Source of the DNA: Gamsiella multidivaricata
Taxonomy: Eukaryota > Mortierellomycota > Mortierellomycetes > Mortierellales > Mortierellaceae
DNA length: 64,000 nt
Direction: 5' to 3'
NCBI RefSeq assembly: GCF_025024155.1
Contig: NW_026251742.1
Coordinates: forward strand, 306,266-370,265
The first letter of the stretch is position 1. The number at the start of each line of letters is the position of its first letter. Of this stretch, positions 24,934-35,713 are shown piece by piece. The position numbers were made by a program, and so were the translations under genes. The notes beneath the pieces are model-generated. The model did not search any database, was not told the DNA's origin, and saw only the letters and a program-made list of their open reading frames with translations.

Positions 24934-25442
24934 CCACTATCATCATCCTTATCCCTCCTCTGTTCTTGCTACGACCGACCACCACCTTCATTCGCTTAAA
25001 AAAGGTAGTAAATTTTTTTCCATGTTTCTCATTCATGAGCGAGAGATAGCCCCCTCCGCCCCTTGATCGTGTGTCTCTCTTTTCTTTTTTCATAAACAGA
25101 ACAGAGCAGCCTCGCCATTGGGCCCCATGCCCAGTCAGCTTGGGCCCCAGGACTGCAGTACCCGTTGCCATTGCCATGATCATCCTCATGCCACAAGACG
25201 CTTTCCTGTTTTAAAAATTAGAGGTTGCTTCTTGTACCTCTTCCAATCCTTGTTTGCGTCGAGCGAGCCGCGGGGATCCCAGCCCTATCCTGTACTCATC
25301 ATCCTCTTTTGAGGTCCCATCACTCTCCATCACTCTCCATCATCCCCGCCCTCAGTCTCTCATCCCTTCAACCAGTACCGCGCACTCACGTACTCTTGCT
25401 CTCGCTCTCACCCTAGCACTCACCTGCACTCAAACTCGTTCG
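24636..25442. other. Intergenic region with TCA/TCT microsatellite
   Basis: About 800 bp between the FCF2 stop and the coiled-coil gene start, both on the plus strand. Apart from the trinucleotide repeat at 24862-24948, no gene or RNA is recognised. The 120 bp before 25443 are CT/CAC-rich, fitting a pyrimidine-rich promoter or 5' UTR. Confidence 0.5.
24862..24948. repeat. (TCA)n/(TCT)n trinucleotide microsatellite
   Basis: About 85 bp of TCATCA and TCTTCA units, ending with a pure TCA run near 24900-24932. It lies in the 3' flank of FCF2. Long Ser, His or Ile ORFs through it are products of the repeat. Confidence 0.9.
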
Positions 25443-28400
25443 ATGGCACAGCCCAGGACCCATCGTTTCTCGAATCAGTATCCAGGGACACCCCGCTCCC
25501 AGTCCTCCCCCTCCCTGGCTTCTGCTTCGCCCCTCATCCGTCCACGCCGCATCAACATCAACCTGCCGAAACACGCTGCCACTGCAGCAGCCTTCCAACC
25601 TTCAGCAGCAGCAGTTAGGTCTTTGGATAGAATCCAGGAGGACCGTGTCCGATACTCGGAATCAGTTCTGAAGCATGCAGCCTCAGAGGTAAGCTAGTCC
25701 TCCCGCTTATAGCCCCGTCTTTTTTTCTTTTTCTTTCTCTCTCTCTCTCGTTAAGGCTCTGGATATCTTTCCTCACACCTGACTCTTACCACTGCCTTGT
25801 CTCCACCCTTTACTCGCGTTAGGCTCTGATGAAAATGCCCAATATCGCAACAAAATCACGTTCCGTGGATGATATCTTTGAACTTCAATCAACAGCAGTC
25901 TCCTGCAAGCTTCCCTCCACCGCTCCTACACCCCACTCGAACTTGAAGGTTTCGATGGACAGCGTCGGCTGCCTCAGTTCGTTGTCCCCAAGCTTCACTA
26001 GTCAGGTAATGGGCTGATTTACCATGCATGCAGTATGAGACTGCAGCTGATACGTGCTTTGACACATATTGCTGCAGGGCGGGGAATTCTCTGCATGGAT
26101 TTTTTTTTCTTCGCTCCAACCACGCACTCAATTGTTCCATCAAAGAGGATGGAGCCGGGCACCTTTGTCCCTACTTGACTACCATGAGATTCCTTTGATA
26201 TTGCCCCTCATACACATGCTTCCTACTCTTTATGTATTGGGTTTTCACCTCTCTACCCGTCACCACCACACAGCAAAAAACAAAATGGAAAAATGGCCCC
26301 TTAGTTTTGCTAGGACCATAAGAATGATGCCAATGGTTGTTGTATATAGCCATCCACAAAACGAGACAAAAAAGACGCCACAGGGCCCACGGTCCCCAAT
26401 ATACGAACGAATGACATAGTCTCACCCTCTTATCCTTCCTGATGGTATGCCTGGTAGCGTCCTGGCATGGATCGCAAGCAGTCAAGTCACCGTGCTGGCG
26501 CGCTTGGCCACACGAACAGTCGCACCATGGCCGCCGGTATGTATAATGGCTAGCAAGTAGTGCCATTTCCTTCAACCTCCATGTACATTATCCGCTTTGC
26601 TCTTTTTCTCTTTACTTTGAGAGTCGTACCGAGCTTCCTTTGCCTTTTCACACATACATCAGAACCACCTTCGCCCTTTTTTTTTGGCTCCCACTTCCTT
26701 ACTTTTGTCTACTCGTCCTTCACCCGCTCCAGTAGTACAGCCGCTGTCTATGGGATCAACTCTGTCTATAGCGCTAACTTCTAATTTCTCTCAATTGGAT
26801 TATGGGCTCTTCGCTTCTGTCAACGTAGATTCTGACAAGGACGAGGCGGACGCGAAACGAAGCAATATGAACCCCTTGGCTGCTACTTTCACCCCCACAT
26901 TTCCCAAACCTACACTCTCGGACTGCGCGCCCTCGGACCATGGTGGCGAGACAAGATGCGGTACTACTGACTTTAGGGTAAGCAAGCTGGATAGTATTTT
27001 CTCAATTGTTACCCTACTTACTTTTCCGTCTCTAGACGTACATGTGTGCCTTTAAGCTGATCTTACAAATCTGCACTAGGACCCTCTGATTGCGGGACTC
27101 GGGATTTCCTCCCCTGGCATGGAATACTTCCCTCATCAACGATACCAGTATCAGAATCAACAGCACCAAGCGCTAAATACGGAAACATTCTCGTCTTTCA
27201 GCTCCAGTTCCACGCGTCAGGATAGCTCAACTATTGTAAAAGCGTTGCCTACGACCATTTCTTCAGCGACAGTGACAGCAATACCGACTTCAAGTACGAC
27301 AACAACGGCAGTCGAATTTGATCCTGAGGAATTCAGGATAAGTCTGATGCGCCAGATCACAGACAAACTGGAGACCGGATTGGACCGCCATTTTAGCCAG
27401 CTTGTGTCCGCCACCACGTCCCTTCCACTGTCACCCACACATCTGGATCAGGTTGCCGGAAGTTCCGCATCTATGAGTACGGTCGGCAGCAGTGCACCGG
27501 CCAATTATCCAGCGGATGAGACTACCGTTCTATATCTAAAGAAGCTACTGCGCAACGCGAACGCAGAGTTAGAGCGACTCAAAGACAAAAACCAAGAGCT
27601 GCGCGAGACCAACCACAAACTGGAACTGCAGCACCTTGAGATAGCCCATCAAGTGACAAGATTGCAAGATTTTGAGCTGAACAACCAGTTTTTGCTCTCA
27701 AGACTCAAAGAACTCGAGGGCTCGTCAAATTCGTCCTTGGAATCCGCCTTGGAGACAGCATCCATGAATGGATACCGCCAGCGTGCAAGCTATATTTACC
27801 AGGGTAACAACTTCGCGCAACAGAACCAACAAATCCAGAATCTGATGGCGGAGATTACTGCTCTCACTCAGGAACGGGATGCATTCAAGATCCGATCCTG
27901 GGAGCTCGAGAAGAAGCCATTTTCTCAACAACATCAACAAGATATTCGGTCGGCACACTTTATTGATCTTGAAAATGAACGGAACCGACTCATCGAAGAA
28001 CTGGGCCAAAAGACTGTGGCTATGGAGGATCTCTGGAACAAGAACGAGGCCTTGATGGTACGCGCTAAAGAGTACGAGAAGCGTGTCTGGGAGCTAGAGG
28101 GTCAGGTTGCCACATTGGAGGCAGAATGTGCTTCATTGCCAAGGATCCGATTAGAGTTAGTCGAGATGGAGGCGCGAGCAGATGCCGCCGACGCCCTCCT
28201 AGGTAAACTCCAAGATATGGAGGGACAGGTATCCCTCGTAAAGAGTTTACAGGAGCGGATTCATGAGCTGGAAACTACAAATGCGGAACTGGATCACTCC
28301 AACTGGGATCTTTCAGAAAAACTTAATATTGCCAATAATCAGCATACGCTCTTAACCAAGGAGTTTGAGTCGTTCCGATCAAAGGATAAGGACGACCGGC

Positions 28401-29416
28401 GCCTTGAGTTTTTGGCGAACAGGAACCGAGAGCTGGAGGCTCTTTTAGCGGAGCAGGCTAAGGGCTCGCCCGACTACAAGGAAGAGTACGAGCGTGTATC
28501 ATTGGAACTCGAGAAACTCAAGATCCGAATGCCACAACTGGAGGGTCAGGCGAAGCAGGTTACGCTCTTGCGGTCTAAAACACAGCAGCTAGAGAAACAA
28601 ATCAAGGCTATGGAGGGTCTTGAACCAAGACTTGGGGAAATGCAGCAGTTGCATGAACGCAATATGTTTTTGGAGAGCGAGCTCGGAGAGCTGGAGCAAT
28701 TGAGGGCGCGCGAGATGGAGTTGGAGCATGAACTTGAGGAGTCTAAGGCAAGGCTGGCTCAGTTGGAGACGAATAAGACAAGAATGAACTCGTTCTCGGC
28801 CTTTAGGCAACTGCAGACTCGGGCGCGGTCCGGGAGTGTGGCCCAGCACAGTGTGCCGTTTATACCTCTGCAACCACAACAACCCCAGCAACCACAACAA
28901 GCACAAGGACTACAACAACGCGACAATGATGAGAGCGGCGGCAATGGGGGCGATTTGCGAGTCAGAACGACTGGAGGCATGCCCCACAGTCGGCCGTCCC
29001 AGTCGATCAGCTCGGTAGATGCGATGTTATCGCCCCGGTCTCCGAAACGCGAGTTCCTTCCGGCGACAATGATGTCTGTAAGCACGCCGACAACAGCGAC
29101 GTGGCCCTCAGGTCGTTCGAGCATGAGCATGAGCAACGCATCTAATCGAATGAGTACGAGCTCGAGTACAAGTACGGCCCTGAGCAGTGGTAGCGGTAGT
29201 AGTGCCTCTATCCAGCAGCTGAGGGTGCTACAACAAACATGTTCGGTCCCTGTTAGCCCTGAGGAGTCGTCGGACGAGGTGGATGAGGCAGATGATAATG
29301 CGAAGGAGACACAGACAGCAAAGTTGACGGAGATGAGCGTGGAGCCTGAGTCGTTTCTGATCGACGCGGCCAAAGTTAGCATTGTAAGCGATGTGATGCT
29401 TGGTGTTGTTGCATAA
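25443..29416 (+). CDS. Coiled-coil protein of unknown function
   Basis: Five exons, 25443-25688, 25823-26005, 26458-26536, 26733-26977 and 27080-29416, give 1,029 residues with matching phases. Start ATG 25443 (MAQPRTHRFSNQ). Residues 1-250 are Ser/Thr/Pro-rich and disordered. Around residue 325 a short segment, FDPEEFRISLMRQI, precedes a long heptad-rich coiled coil (about 390-810), with many Glu/Leu/Arg repeats such as LEKLKIRMPQLEGQAKQV. The tail (about 810-1029) is Gln/Ser-rich, with short PQQPQQ repeats. The 79-nt exon 3 is inferred from phase and is the least certain part. Architecture suggests a scaffold or cytoskeleton/membrane tether, but I recognise no family. Confidence 0.75.
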
Positions 29417-30090
29417 GAGGCCATTGCGCGTAATTATCGGACGTGGAAGGTGTGTCGTCCGTCTAGATCTCGACGGGACTTTCTCGATGAAATAAAAGCA
29501 GATAAGGCCGAACAAAAACAGAGTACATCCATATACTTTTGCTCATCGGAGATAGGAGTGCTTGCAAGGCATGGTCATGCGCCTACGACAGAAAGAAAGG
29601 TGGAGCCCTGTGGAAAGGTAAGGGCAAGGGCAAGGGAAGGATATCCCTGATGTGTGCCAAGGTTGTTAGGGGCGACGACCGATTACTTTCACTAGGAAAG
29701 CACCGATTGGATACACACGCGCCCAGGGAGGGGATGAACGCACGAATCATTTTCATCCCTCGATCCCTGGTACTTTTACACCCATATTCCACGCCCATTG
29801 TTTTTTTTTTTTTTTTTTTTGCCTTGGACCAGAGTCATCGCATGCATATATCAGCATGCAGGCAAGCCGACAAGAAATGAAAAGAAGAACCACATAAAGC
29901 CTTTTTTCGCTGGCCTCGCCCATCCGTCCCAGATCCATCCAGTTGTGATACATGTAACGCTGCAACGTGCCCGATTTATTCTCCCTGGTCTTCCCTGCCC
30001 TATTTATTGTCCCTGGCTTTCCTTGCTCGTCTTCCTTTTCCTCTCCTCTCCTATCTTTCACCCCGCACCCAGTTAGTCGCCTAGACCGCC
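29417..30090. other. Intergenic region; nothing recognised
   Basis: About 670 bp between two plus-strand genes. It contains an 18-19 nt T run at about 29802-29820 and, just before 30091, a CT-rich stretch typical of a fungal promoter or 5' UTR. Short ORFs here lack family motifs. Confidence 0.5.
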
Positions 30091-31798
30091 ATGGACTCCC
30101 GGACACTGGCTTTTCTTCCCAATCACCTCATGTACTCTGCTCTGGTGACATCGCTCACTTCGCTCTCTATCGGATACGTTATTGGATCGCCCAATATCCT
30201 AGAGGCTGCCATCAGAGGCGAAGATGGCAGCTGCGGCGCTTTTCCCTTTACCATCCAAGGCGGGTTTCCTAACTGCTTAAAATTTTCTGACCTCATTTGG
30301 GTACTGTACTTACATATGCCCTGTAGTGTTTTCGCTGTCTGTCAGGCAAGGCTGTTGTAAGTGATAACAGCACCGAACTTACTCTTGTATATACATGATC
30401 CGTCACTGTATCTGATGTTCACATTAGGGGTTCGCAGTGGGCTCTTTCTGTCTCGGTGCTTGCGTAGGAGGCCTGGTCGCAGGCGGGATCCAGAACAAAG
30501 TCGGCCGCATCAGGACTATGCTAATCAGCAACTTTATCTTTATCCTTGGCTCCCTCATCCTCAGCCTGACCTATCATCAAGCCCAATTTGTACTAGGCCG
30601 CATCGTCCTTGGACTCGCTTGTGGGCTCGGCGGCGTGGTCGCCCCAACATTCCTGGGCGAGATTACGACTGTTCAGGCCAGAGGCACCCTAGGAACGTTT
30701 CATCAACTCTTTATCGTCGTCGGACTCGTCACTTCTAACATAGCGAGTCTTGCCTGGAGTCACCCGCCTGGATGGCGCGTGGTCTTTGCAGTGAATGTCG
30801 TCCCGCCCTTGCTCCAATGCCTGCTTCTACCCACTATGGTCGAAAGTCCCCGATACCTTGTTTCGCAGCGGCGCTTAAAGGAGGCTTATAGCTCACTGCA
30901 GAAGCTCAGGGGACCCGAGAATGAGATTGATGTACACAAAGAACTGGATGAGATGGTGCTCCTACTTCTTGGAGAGCAACACTTCGAGATCCTAAATCAT
31001 GGTGCACATCAGTTGGCTGTGCCTGAACAATTGCAGACCATCACGCCTATTCAGCAGGGTGGCTCCTTAACGACGATGAAGAGCGATTCCACAGATGCGC
31101 ATCCTAGCAACATCCTCAAATACGGCGGCAAAGGCGGCACAGACAATCAGGAGCCCTATGGGATCTTGGAGCTCTTTCGATCAGAGTGCCGTGGACTGGC
31201 AACGATTGGAGTTCTAGTTCATTTTCTTCAGCAGGCCTCAGGGATCAATGGTCTTGTCTATTACTCGACCTCCTTTCTATCTGACGTCTTTGGATCTGAC
31301 AACTCGCGTTACATCACCTTCGGTGTCTCCTGCTGCAGCTTGATTTCCACCATACTTTCCGTCTATCTAATCAATCGCTTTAATCGCAGGACCCTACTGA
31401 TGGCCTCTTTTGCTGGGATTAGCTTATCGGCCGCTCTCTTGATCACCGGCGCGTACTGCAATGTTGGCCACTTGGTTGCTGTGGCCGTGTTTCTGTACAT
31501 TGTCTCCTTTGCTTTTGCTTTAGGCCCAATCCCTTGGCTTCTACTCTCGGAAATGCTGCCCACCTATGCAGTATCACCAGCCTCGAGCGTAGCTACTGGT
31601 GTAAACTGGGGCACCAATTTTATTATAGGACTAGTATTCCCATCCATGACCAAGACTCTAGGCAGTGGGACCTTCATCCTCTTTGGTGCGTTCAATATCT
31701 TTGGGATCATTTATATCTGGCACTGGGTGCCCGAGACCAGGGGTCGATCCATCGAACAGGTTATGGGCGAGAAAGGCGTCCCTCTACGATCTGCCTAG
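30091..31798 (+). CDS. Major facilitator superfamily hexose transporter (SLC2/GLUT-like)
   Basis: Exons 30091-30300 and 30428-31798 give 526 residues. The short first exon supplies the first membrane helix (YSALVTSLTSLSIGYVIGSP). SLC2 signatures appear in order: VLGRIVLGLACGLGGVVAP, GEITTVQARGTLGTFHQ, VESPRYL, QQASGINGLVYYST in helix 7, GPIPWLLLSEMLP in helix 10, and PETRGRSIEQV at the end. These fit twelve helices and a proton-coupled or facilitative sugar carrier at the plasma membrane; the hexose cannot be told from sequence alone. A central loop of about 90 residues lies between helices 6 and 7. The 127-nt intron has donor GTACTG and acceptor ATTAG. Confidence 0.92.
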
Positions 31799-32036
31799 CA
31801 ATTACACGGTTGTAAAATAGCGAACTGGTCCTTATTTCTACACCAGCTCATGCTGATAAAATAATTAAACGTATGCCGATCCATTTATATTTGTTAACGA
31901 TTTTATTTTGGTGCATGGCAAAGCAGAGAGAGAGCGTGAGGAAGGAGGAAGGAGGAGTGAAGAGTAAGTTTTTTTTTTTTGGGGGGGGGAGTTTTTTTTC
32001 CTTTGGTAATAATGGCATCTGCTTGTTTCCTCTAGT

Positions 32037-32841
32037 CTAGTTATAAATGGTGTTCTCGCGAAGATGAATAGGAGTGTCAGCTGCTCCAGGGATAACCTTC
32101 TCGAGTTTCTGGCCATAATAAAAAATAAAACATGTTTAGTAACTTGGCATATACAATATCAACAGTTTTCAATCTCCTCTACTTGATGAAATGCAACCTA
32201 CCAGTTTGGAAAACACGCACTCATTGAAGGTCCTCTCGGGCTTACGGCAGGCGTAGTATTCCTGGTTGTGCTTCTCCAAGCACTTATAGTGGGCTTCCCA
32301 TTCCTTTTCGCAATTCTCCCTGAGCTTGACAATCCTATAGAGAAGAGAAAGCCCCCATGAAAGAATGCAAGAATACAATGCAAAATTAGATTCAGACGTG
32401 GTAAAAAAAAGGCTACAATCCTTTGTAGTCCTCCGCTTGGTGTCTTTTTGACCGTATATTCTCTCTATGTGTTTGTTGTGTTCATCCTCACGCCAACTGA
32501 CAAAACAGGTCTGATGTCTTCCAACAAGGCAAGCAATCCTGCTGTGTCGATACCACGATTGATATCCTTTTTTCCGTATCCGTTCATTATACGTACAGGT
32601 CCATGGCGCAACGTGTAACCTTGCGTCCTTCCTTCAAACAGCGGGCGGGATCGTTGTTCTCATCTTTGCAGAGCATGAAATCCTCATTGTAATCCTTGCA
32701 GTAAGACCCGATAAAGAACGCAGCTGACTTAAGAGGCGCAGAGGTCGCGCCGACTTCAGGATGGGCGGTCTCGGGGGAAGCAGGGGTCGGATCGACAAAC
32801 TTGCCCGTAGAGAGAAACGAGGCCTCGCGGTGAGTAGCCAT
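32037..32841 (-). CDS. NDUFA8: NADH:ubiquinone oxidoreductase subunit NDUFA8 (PGIV / 20.8 kDa) homologue
   Basis: Exons 32841-32597, 32334-32202 and 32108-32037 give 149 residues. Four CX9C motifs mark the two CHCH folds: CKDYNEDFMLC, CLKEGRKVTRC, CEKEWEAHYKC and CRKPERTFNEC. This is the arrangement of NDUFA8, an accessory subunit on the intermembrane-space side of mitochondrial complex I, imported and oxidised by the MIA40 route. DP.RCL.EG and FNECVFSKL match the family. The protein ends TIYN, shorter than animal NDUFA8. Introns are 262 and 93 nt. Its presence indicates a respiratory fungus with complex I. Confidence 0.93.
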
Positions 32842-33306
32842 TATAAGGTTCTATGTGGAAAGGAAGAGCCATATAAAGAGAGAAACGTGTAGTGAGTAAG
32901 GTCGGATGTATACCTGGGATAGGAAGTAAAATCCGGGTCGCCGAAGATCCTATCCATGCGAGGCGGCGCGTGAATTTAGGCACTCTGGGTGTAGATCTGG
33001 ACGCCATCCTGCGTACTGGAGAAACACGTACAAAAGGACAAGAGTCGTCGATAGATTGGAAAGGGCCGTGCTGCTTGCTGCTGCCTGTTGCTACTGTGCG
33101 CGCGATCCTTGTGCCTTGGAGGATTGAATCGCAGGGAGGGCGGGTTGAAATGGATGAGGCAGATGTGATCCCCTCTCCCTGATCAGGTTCGGAGCAACAC
33201 ACCGATTTATGTGCTTGCGAATGCGATAAATTCGCGTTCTAAACGACAATAGACCGATAAGGACGATTAGCTGAAGGGAAATAAGGCATCATTTATTGAG
33301 CAGGAC
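32842..33306. other. Upstream region of NDUFA8; nothing else recognised
   Basis: 465 bp with overlapping ORFs on both strands (32892-33182 plus, 32756-33202 minus). Neither shows a domain, and both use unremarkable start contexts, so I treat them as chance. The region should contain the NDUFA8 promoter and the 3' end of the uncertain gene that follows. Confidence 0.4.
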
Positions 33307-33770
33307 TCAAAGTTGATGCACCAAATCCTTGGAGGAGGCCACTGCAGCCTGCAGGTCCTCCAAGCTGCCTGTCTTGGACTTTTTATTCATCAGCTCGACA
33401 ATCATGCGCCCATTGTTACAGAGCTCTTCCTCTGCTCCTTCCGCCGGTGCCTTTCTTCCTCCTCCCTCCTGGCCCTCTCGTATTCGAGTTGGGTGTAAAC
33501 TTTTGGGTTAAGCACTGCTAGTTGGTCTCTGAGTGGGTCTTGCTCGAAGATGCCCGTGTCATTATTGTTGCGCATGTTATCATTGTTAATGTTGTCGTTG
33601 GGACCATCGTTGAAGTCGACTGTCCGGTCCTCGATGATATCGGCCGATACAGACGGGCGAAGAAAGCGACTGAGCCGAAGGTCATGAAACACACGCTCAG
33701 CAAGAAAAATGTGCTTGCACAGAAGGGGTTCACGCTTGATGAAGTCGAGGCGCGAACATGAGAGGAGTTG
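33307..33770 (-). CDS. Possible small protein gene, structure unresolved
   Basis: Several frames look protein-like but could not be joined with confidence. The best 3' exon ends at 33307 and encodes EEELCNNGRMIVELMN followed by SLEDLQAAVASSKDLVHQL. Upstream on the same strand, one frame reads KHIFLAERVFHDLRLSRFLR then FEQDPLRDQLAVLNPKVYTQ. Another frame is hydrophobic (FCASTFFLLSVCFMTFGSVA) and could be a membrane helix. The plus strand at 33600-33761 also has a plausible stretch (KHTLSKKNVLAQKGFTLDEV). I recognise no family. This may be a two-exon gene, a broken gene, or sequence disrupted by the neighbouring mobile element. Confidence 0.3.
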
Positions 33771-33826
33771 CCCAGATCTGACGATGACAACAAGGATATA
33801 ATACGTGTCTGGAGTGTCGGGGTCAA

Positions 33827-35552
33827 ATGACTGAATGGAGATCTACACAAGAAGGGGAAGTTAAAGTATACCCCACTGTAAGTAACATTTGGCTAAGGCA
33901 GGCGAACTTGGAACGGTGCTCGAACGCACAATGGTTGGTGAAGCCCGAAGATATCCGTGCGCATATTAACACCCTTCGCCGTGACGGTTTCGATTCCCGA
34001 AATTGCCAGGAAAAGGGCTATTTCTTGCGCGGCTCGATCAAGACGGATGGCTATAGCTTGCAGCTTCTCGCATACAAGGTCCGCGAGCTGAAATCAGTCA
34101 AGTTCAAGCGATACAAGGCCGATGTTTTGGCAGATCGTCTGCTCACCACCGCCGCCGGCATGAATGACTATCTGACCGAGGTGCGCAATGTCTTCAAGTC
34201 CGCGGCCGATGTCGAGCGCCTCCTTGGCTGCACCCCTGACGACACTGACAAGGTGTCATACTTGGGTCTCGACCTAGGCCAAGCGTTCGTTATCGGAGCG
34301 TACGGCCATATGCCAAAGGACAAGAGCCCCAAGATTGGCAAGCGACGCCGCCACCGGCGACAGAAGAAGCGCGGCAGCCGGGGTCGTCGCAAAAGAGGTA
34401 GCGGCAAGGGCAGGAAGAAGAGCGTATGTCGAACCCGAGGCGAGCGGCACATTAACTTAGCTGCCAAGCAGAAAGCTGTTGCGCAACCCACTCACAGCCA
34501 CAGGACTTGGATGAATCGGCAGAAGGGCGCCGACTTGAAGATACACTCCAGCCCGTCGACCACCAACACCGAGTCAATAGCACCATCAACGGTCAACCAG
34601 CCCTCAACCAGCAGCACGGAGGCAGCAACAACCGAGTCTCTCTCTATCTGCACGATCGAGTCGTCACTCCCACCCCTCCGCGGTTCCGCCGCCGACTTCG
34701 TTGCTCACGTGCAGGGACGCAAAATGCACAAGGTCCATCTGGACAAGTTTTACAACGGCCGCCGATTCAGGTTCAAGAAGTTCAAGCGGATGTCGCAGCA
34801 GGCTAGGCAGCGCGAGTTCGAACGCCTGGCGGACTCGCTCCTGCGGATGATCGGCGACTCCATTGGCGAGAAGAAGAAGGAGGAGGACAAGGTTGTGATT
34901 GGGATCGGCATGGGGCGATTCACCTCCAGTTCGGGATTATCATCCTTGCATGGGACGTTCGAGGCTTACTTCATCCAGAAGGTAACTATTTGTCTGTTTA
35001 TTGTGGGTTGTTTGCAGTGCTCCAATCTAGCTACTGTTGCTAACTGACATATCCCTCGCGCTCTCTGTTATTCCATCGCGTAGGCGCGGTCGCTCGGATA
35101 TCTCGTTGTTGGCGTGCACGAGTATTACACCTCAAAGAAGTGCCCAAAGTGCGAGCAGTTTGTCGGCCAGACCGAGAGCATTCGCCGCCTCCACTGCTCC
35201 CATTGCAAAAAGTATATGCACCGCGACGTGATGGCAGGACACAATATCATCAACATTCTGCGCGGCCATGTCGAGCAGCAGCAGCGACCACTCTATCTGC
35301 ATCCGGTCGACAAGGACGGCCACTACCCCTGGCTGGAGCTACTCAAGGACGCCACAGATTCGTTGCAGCAAGTAAGCAGCCAATGGTTGTCGTGCTAGTC
35401 GTGCAGGTCGTGCTGGTTGCAAGCGCCAGGCAGAGGGGGATGGCGATGCCAAGGAGACCGGTGGCAAGTGCACCAAAACAACCATGGCCAAGCAAAAGGC
35501 AGCGACCACCAAGAACAAGGCGGCAGCGGCCAAGCAATTGGCAGGTCGATAG
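33827..35552 (+). CDS. Fanzor: eukaryotic TnpB-type RNA-guided RuvC nuclease
   Basis: Exons 33827-34981, 35084-35371 and 35430-35552 give 521 residues; both introns (102 and 58 nt) keep phase. The C-terminal half is a RuvC fold interrupted by a zinc finger: SYLGLDLGQAFVIGA with Asp149, VGVHEYYTSKKCPKC with Glu398 just before the finger, Cys405/408/423/426 (CPKC and CSHC), and MHRDVMAGHN with Asp433. Catalytic Glu beside the zinc finger is characteristic of Fanzor rather than bacterial TnpB. An Arg/Lys-rich stretch at about 170-195 looks like a nuclear localisation signal, and the last exon is Lys/Ala-rich. Fanzors cut DNA guided by an RNA from the 3' end of their own locus; here hairpins begin at the stop codon. 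A related copy (54.2-55.9 kb) carries an extra N-terminal region of at least 66 residues that is not found here, so the true start or intactness is uncertain. Confidence 0.85.
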
Positions 35553-35667
35553 CTAGACTAGCTTTTTTTTTTTCACTTCGAGGTGCTCGCAAGCACCCTT
35601 GTCTACCTTCGGGTGGATTTAGATAGCTGCGCAGGCCGATGATTTCACCTTTTCGGTGGCGTCATCG
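35551..35667 (+). ncRNA. Candidate Fanzor guide-RNA scaffold (ωRNA/fRNA): tandem hairpins at the element right end
   Basis: Beginning at the Fanzor stop codon: inverted repeat AGCTAG-A-CTAGCT (35551-35563), an 11-nt T run, hairpin 1 GGTGCT/AGCACC (35582-35597, loop CGCA), hairpin 2 TCTACC/GGTGGA (35602-35617, loop TTCG), and hairpin 3 with a 13-bp stem (35637-35649 with 35655-35667; one mismatch, two G.U). Position and stacked hairpins are what TnpB/Fanzor loci are known to use. In those, the guide is read from sequence just past the element's right end, here near 35668. The motif around CTAGCTTTTT and the core TTCGGTGRCGT recur at the broken second copy. The role is inferred; the RNA ends are unknown. 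Confidence 0.5.
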
Positions 35668-35713
35668 TAGTCCGTTGCGCGGATGTCGACTGATAAACTT
35701 TATTTTTATACAA

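Noticed and set aside
24788..25189. Met-rich minus-strand ORF
   Set aside because: Produced by the TCA microsatellite read as ATG repeats.
33522..33761. Plus-strand ORF with a Pex14-like KGFTLDEVEA stretch
   Set aside because: Only a short resemblance; the rest of the Pex14 N-domain is absent and the opposite strand is equally protein-like.
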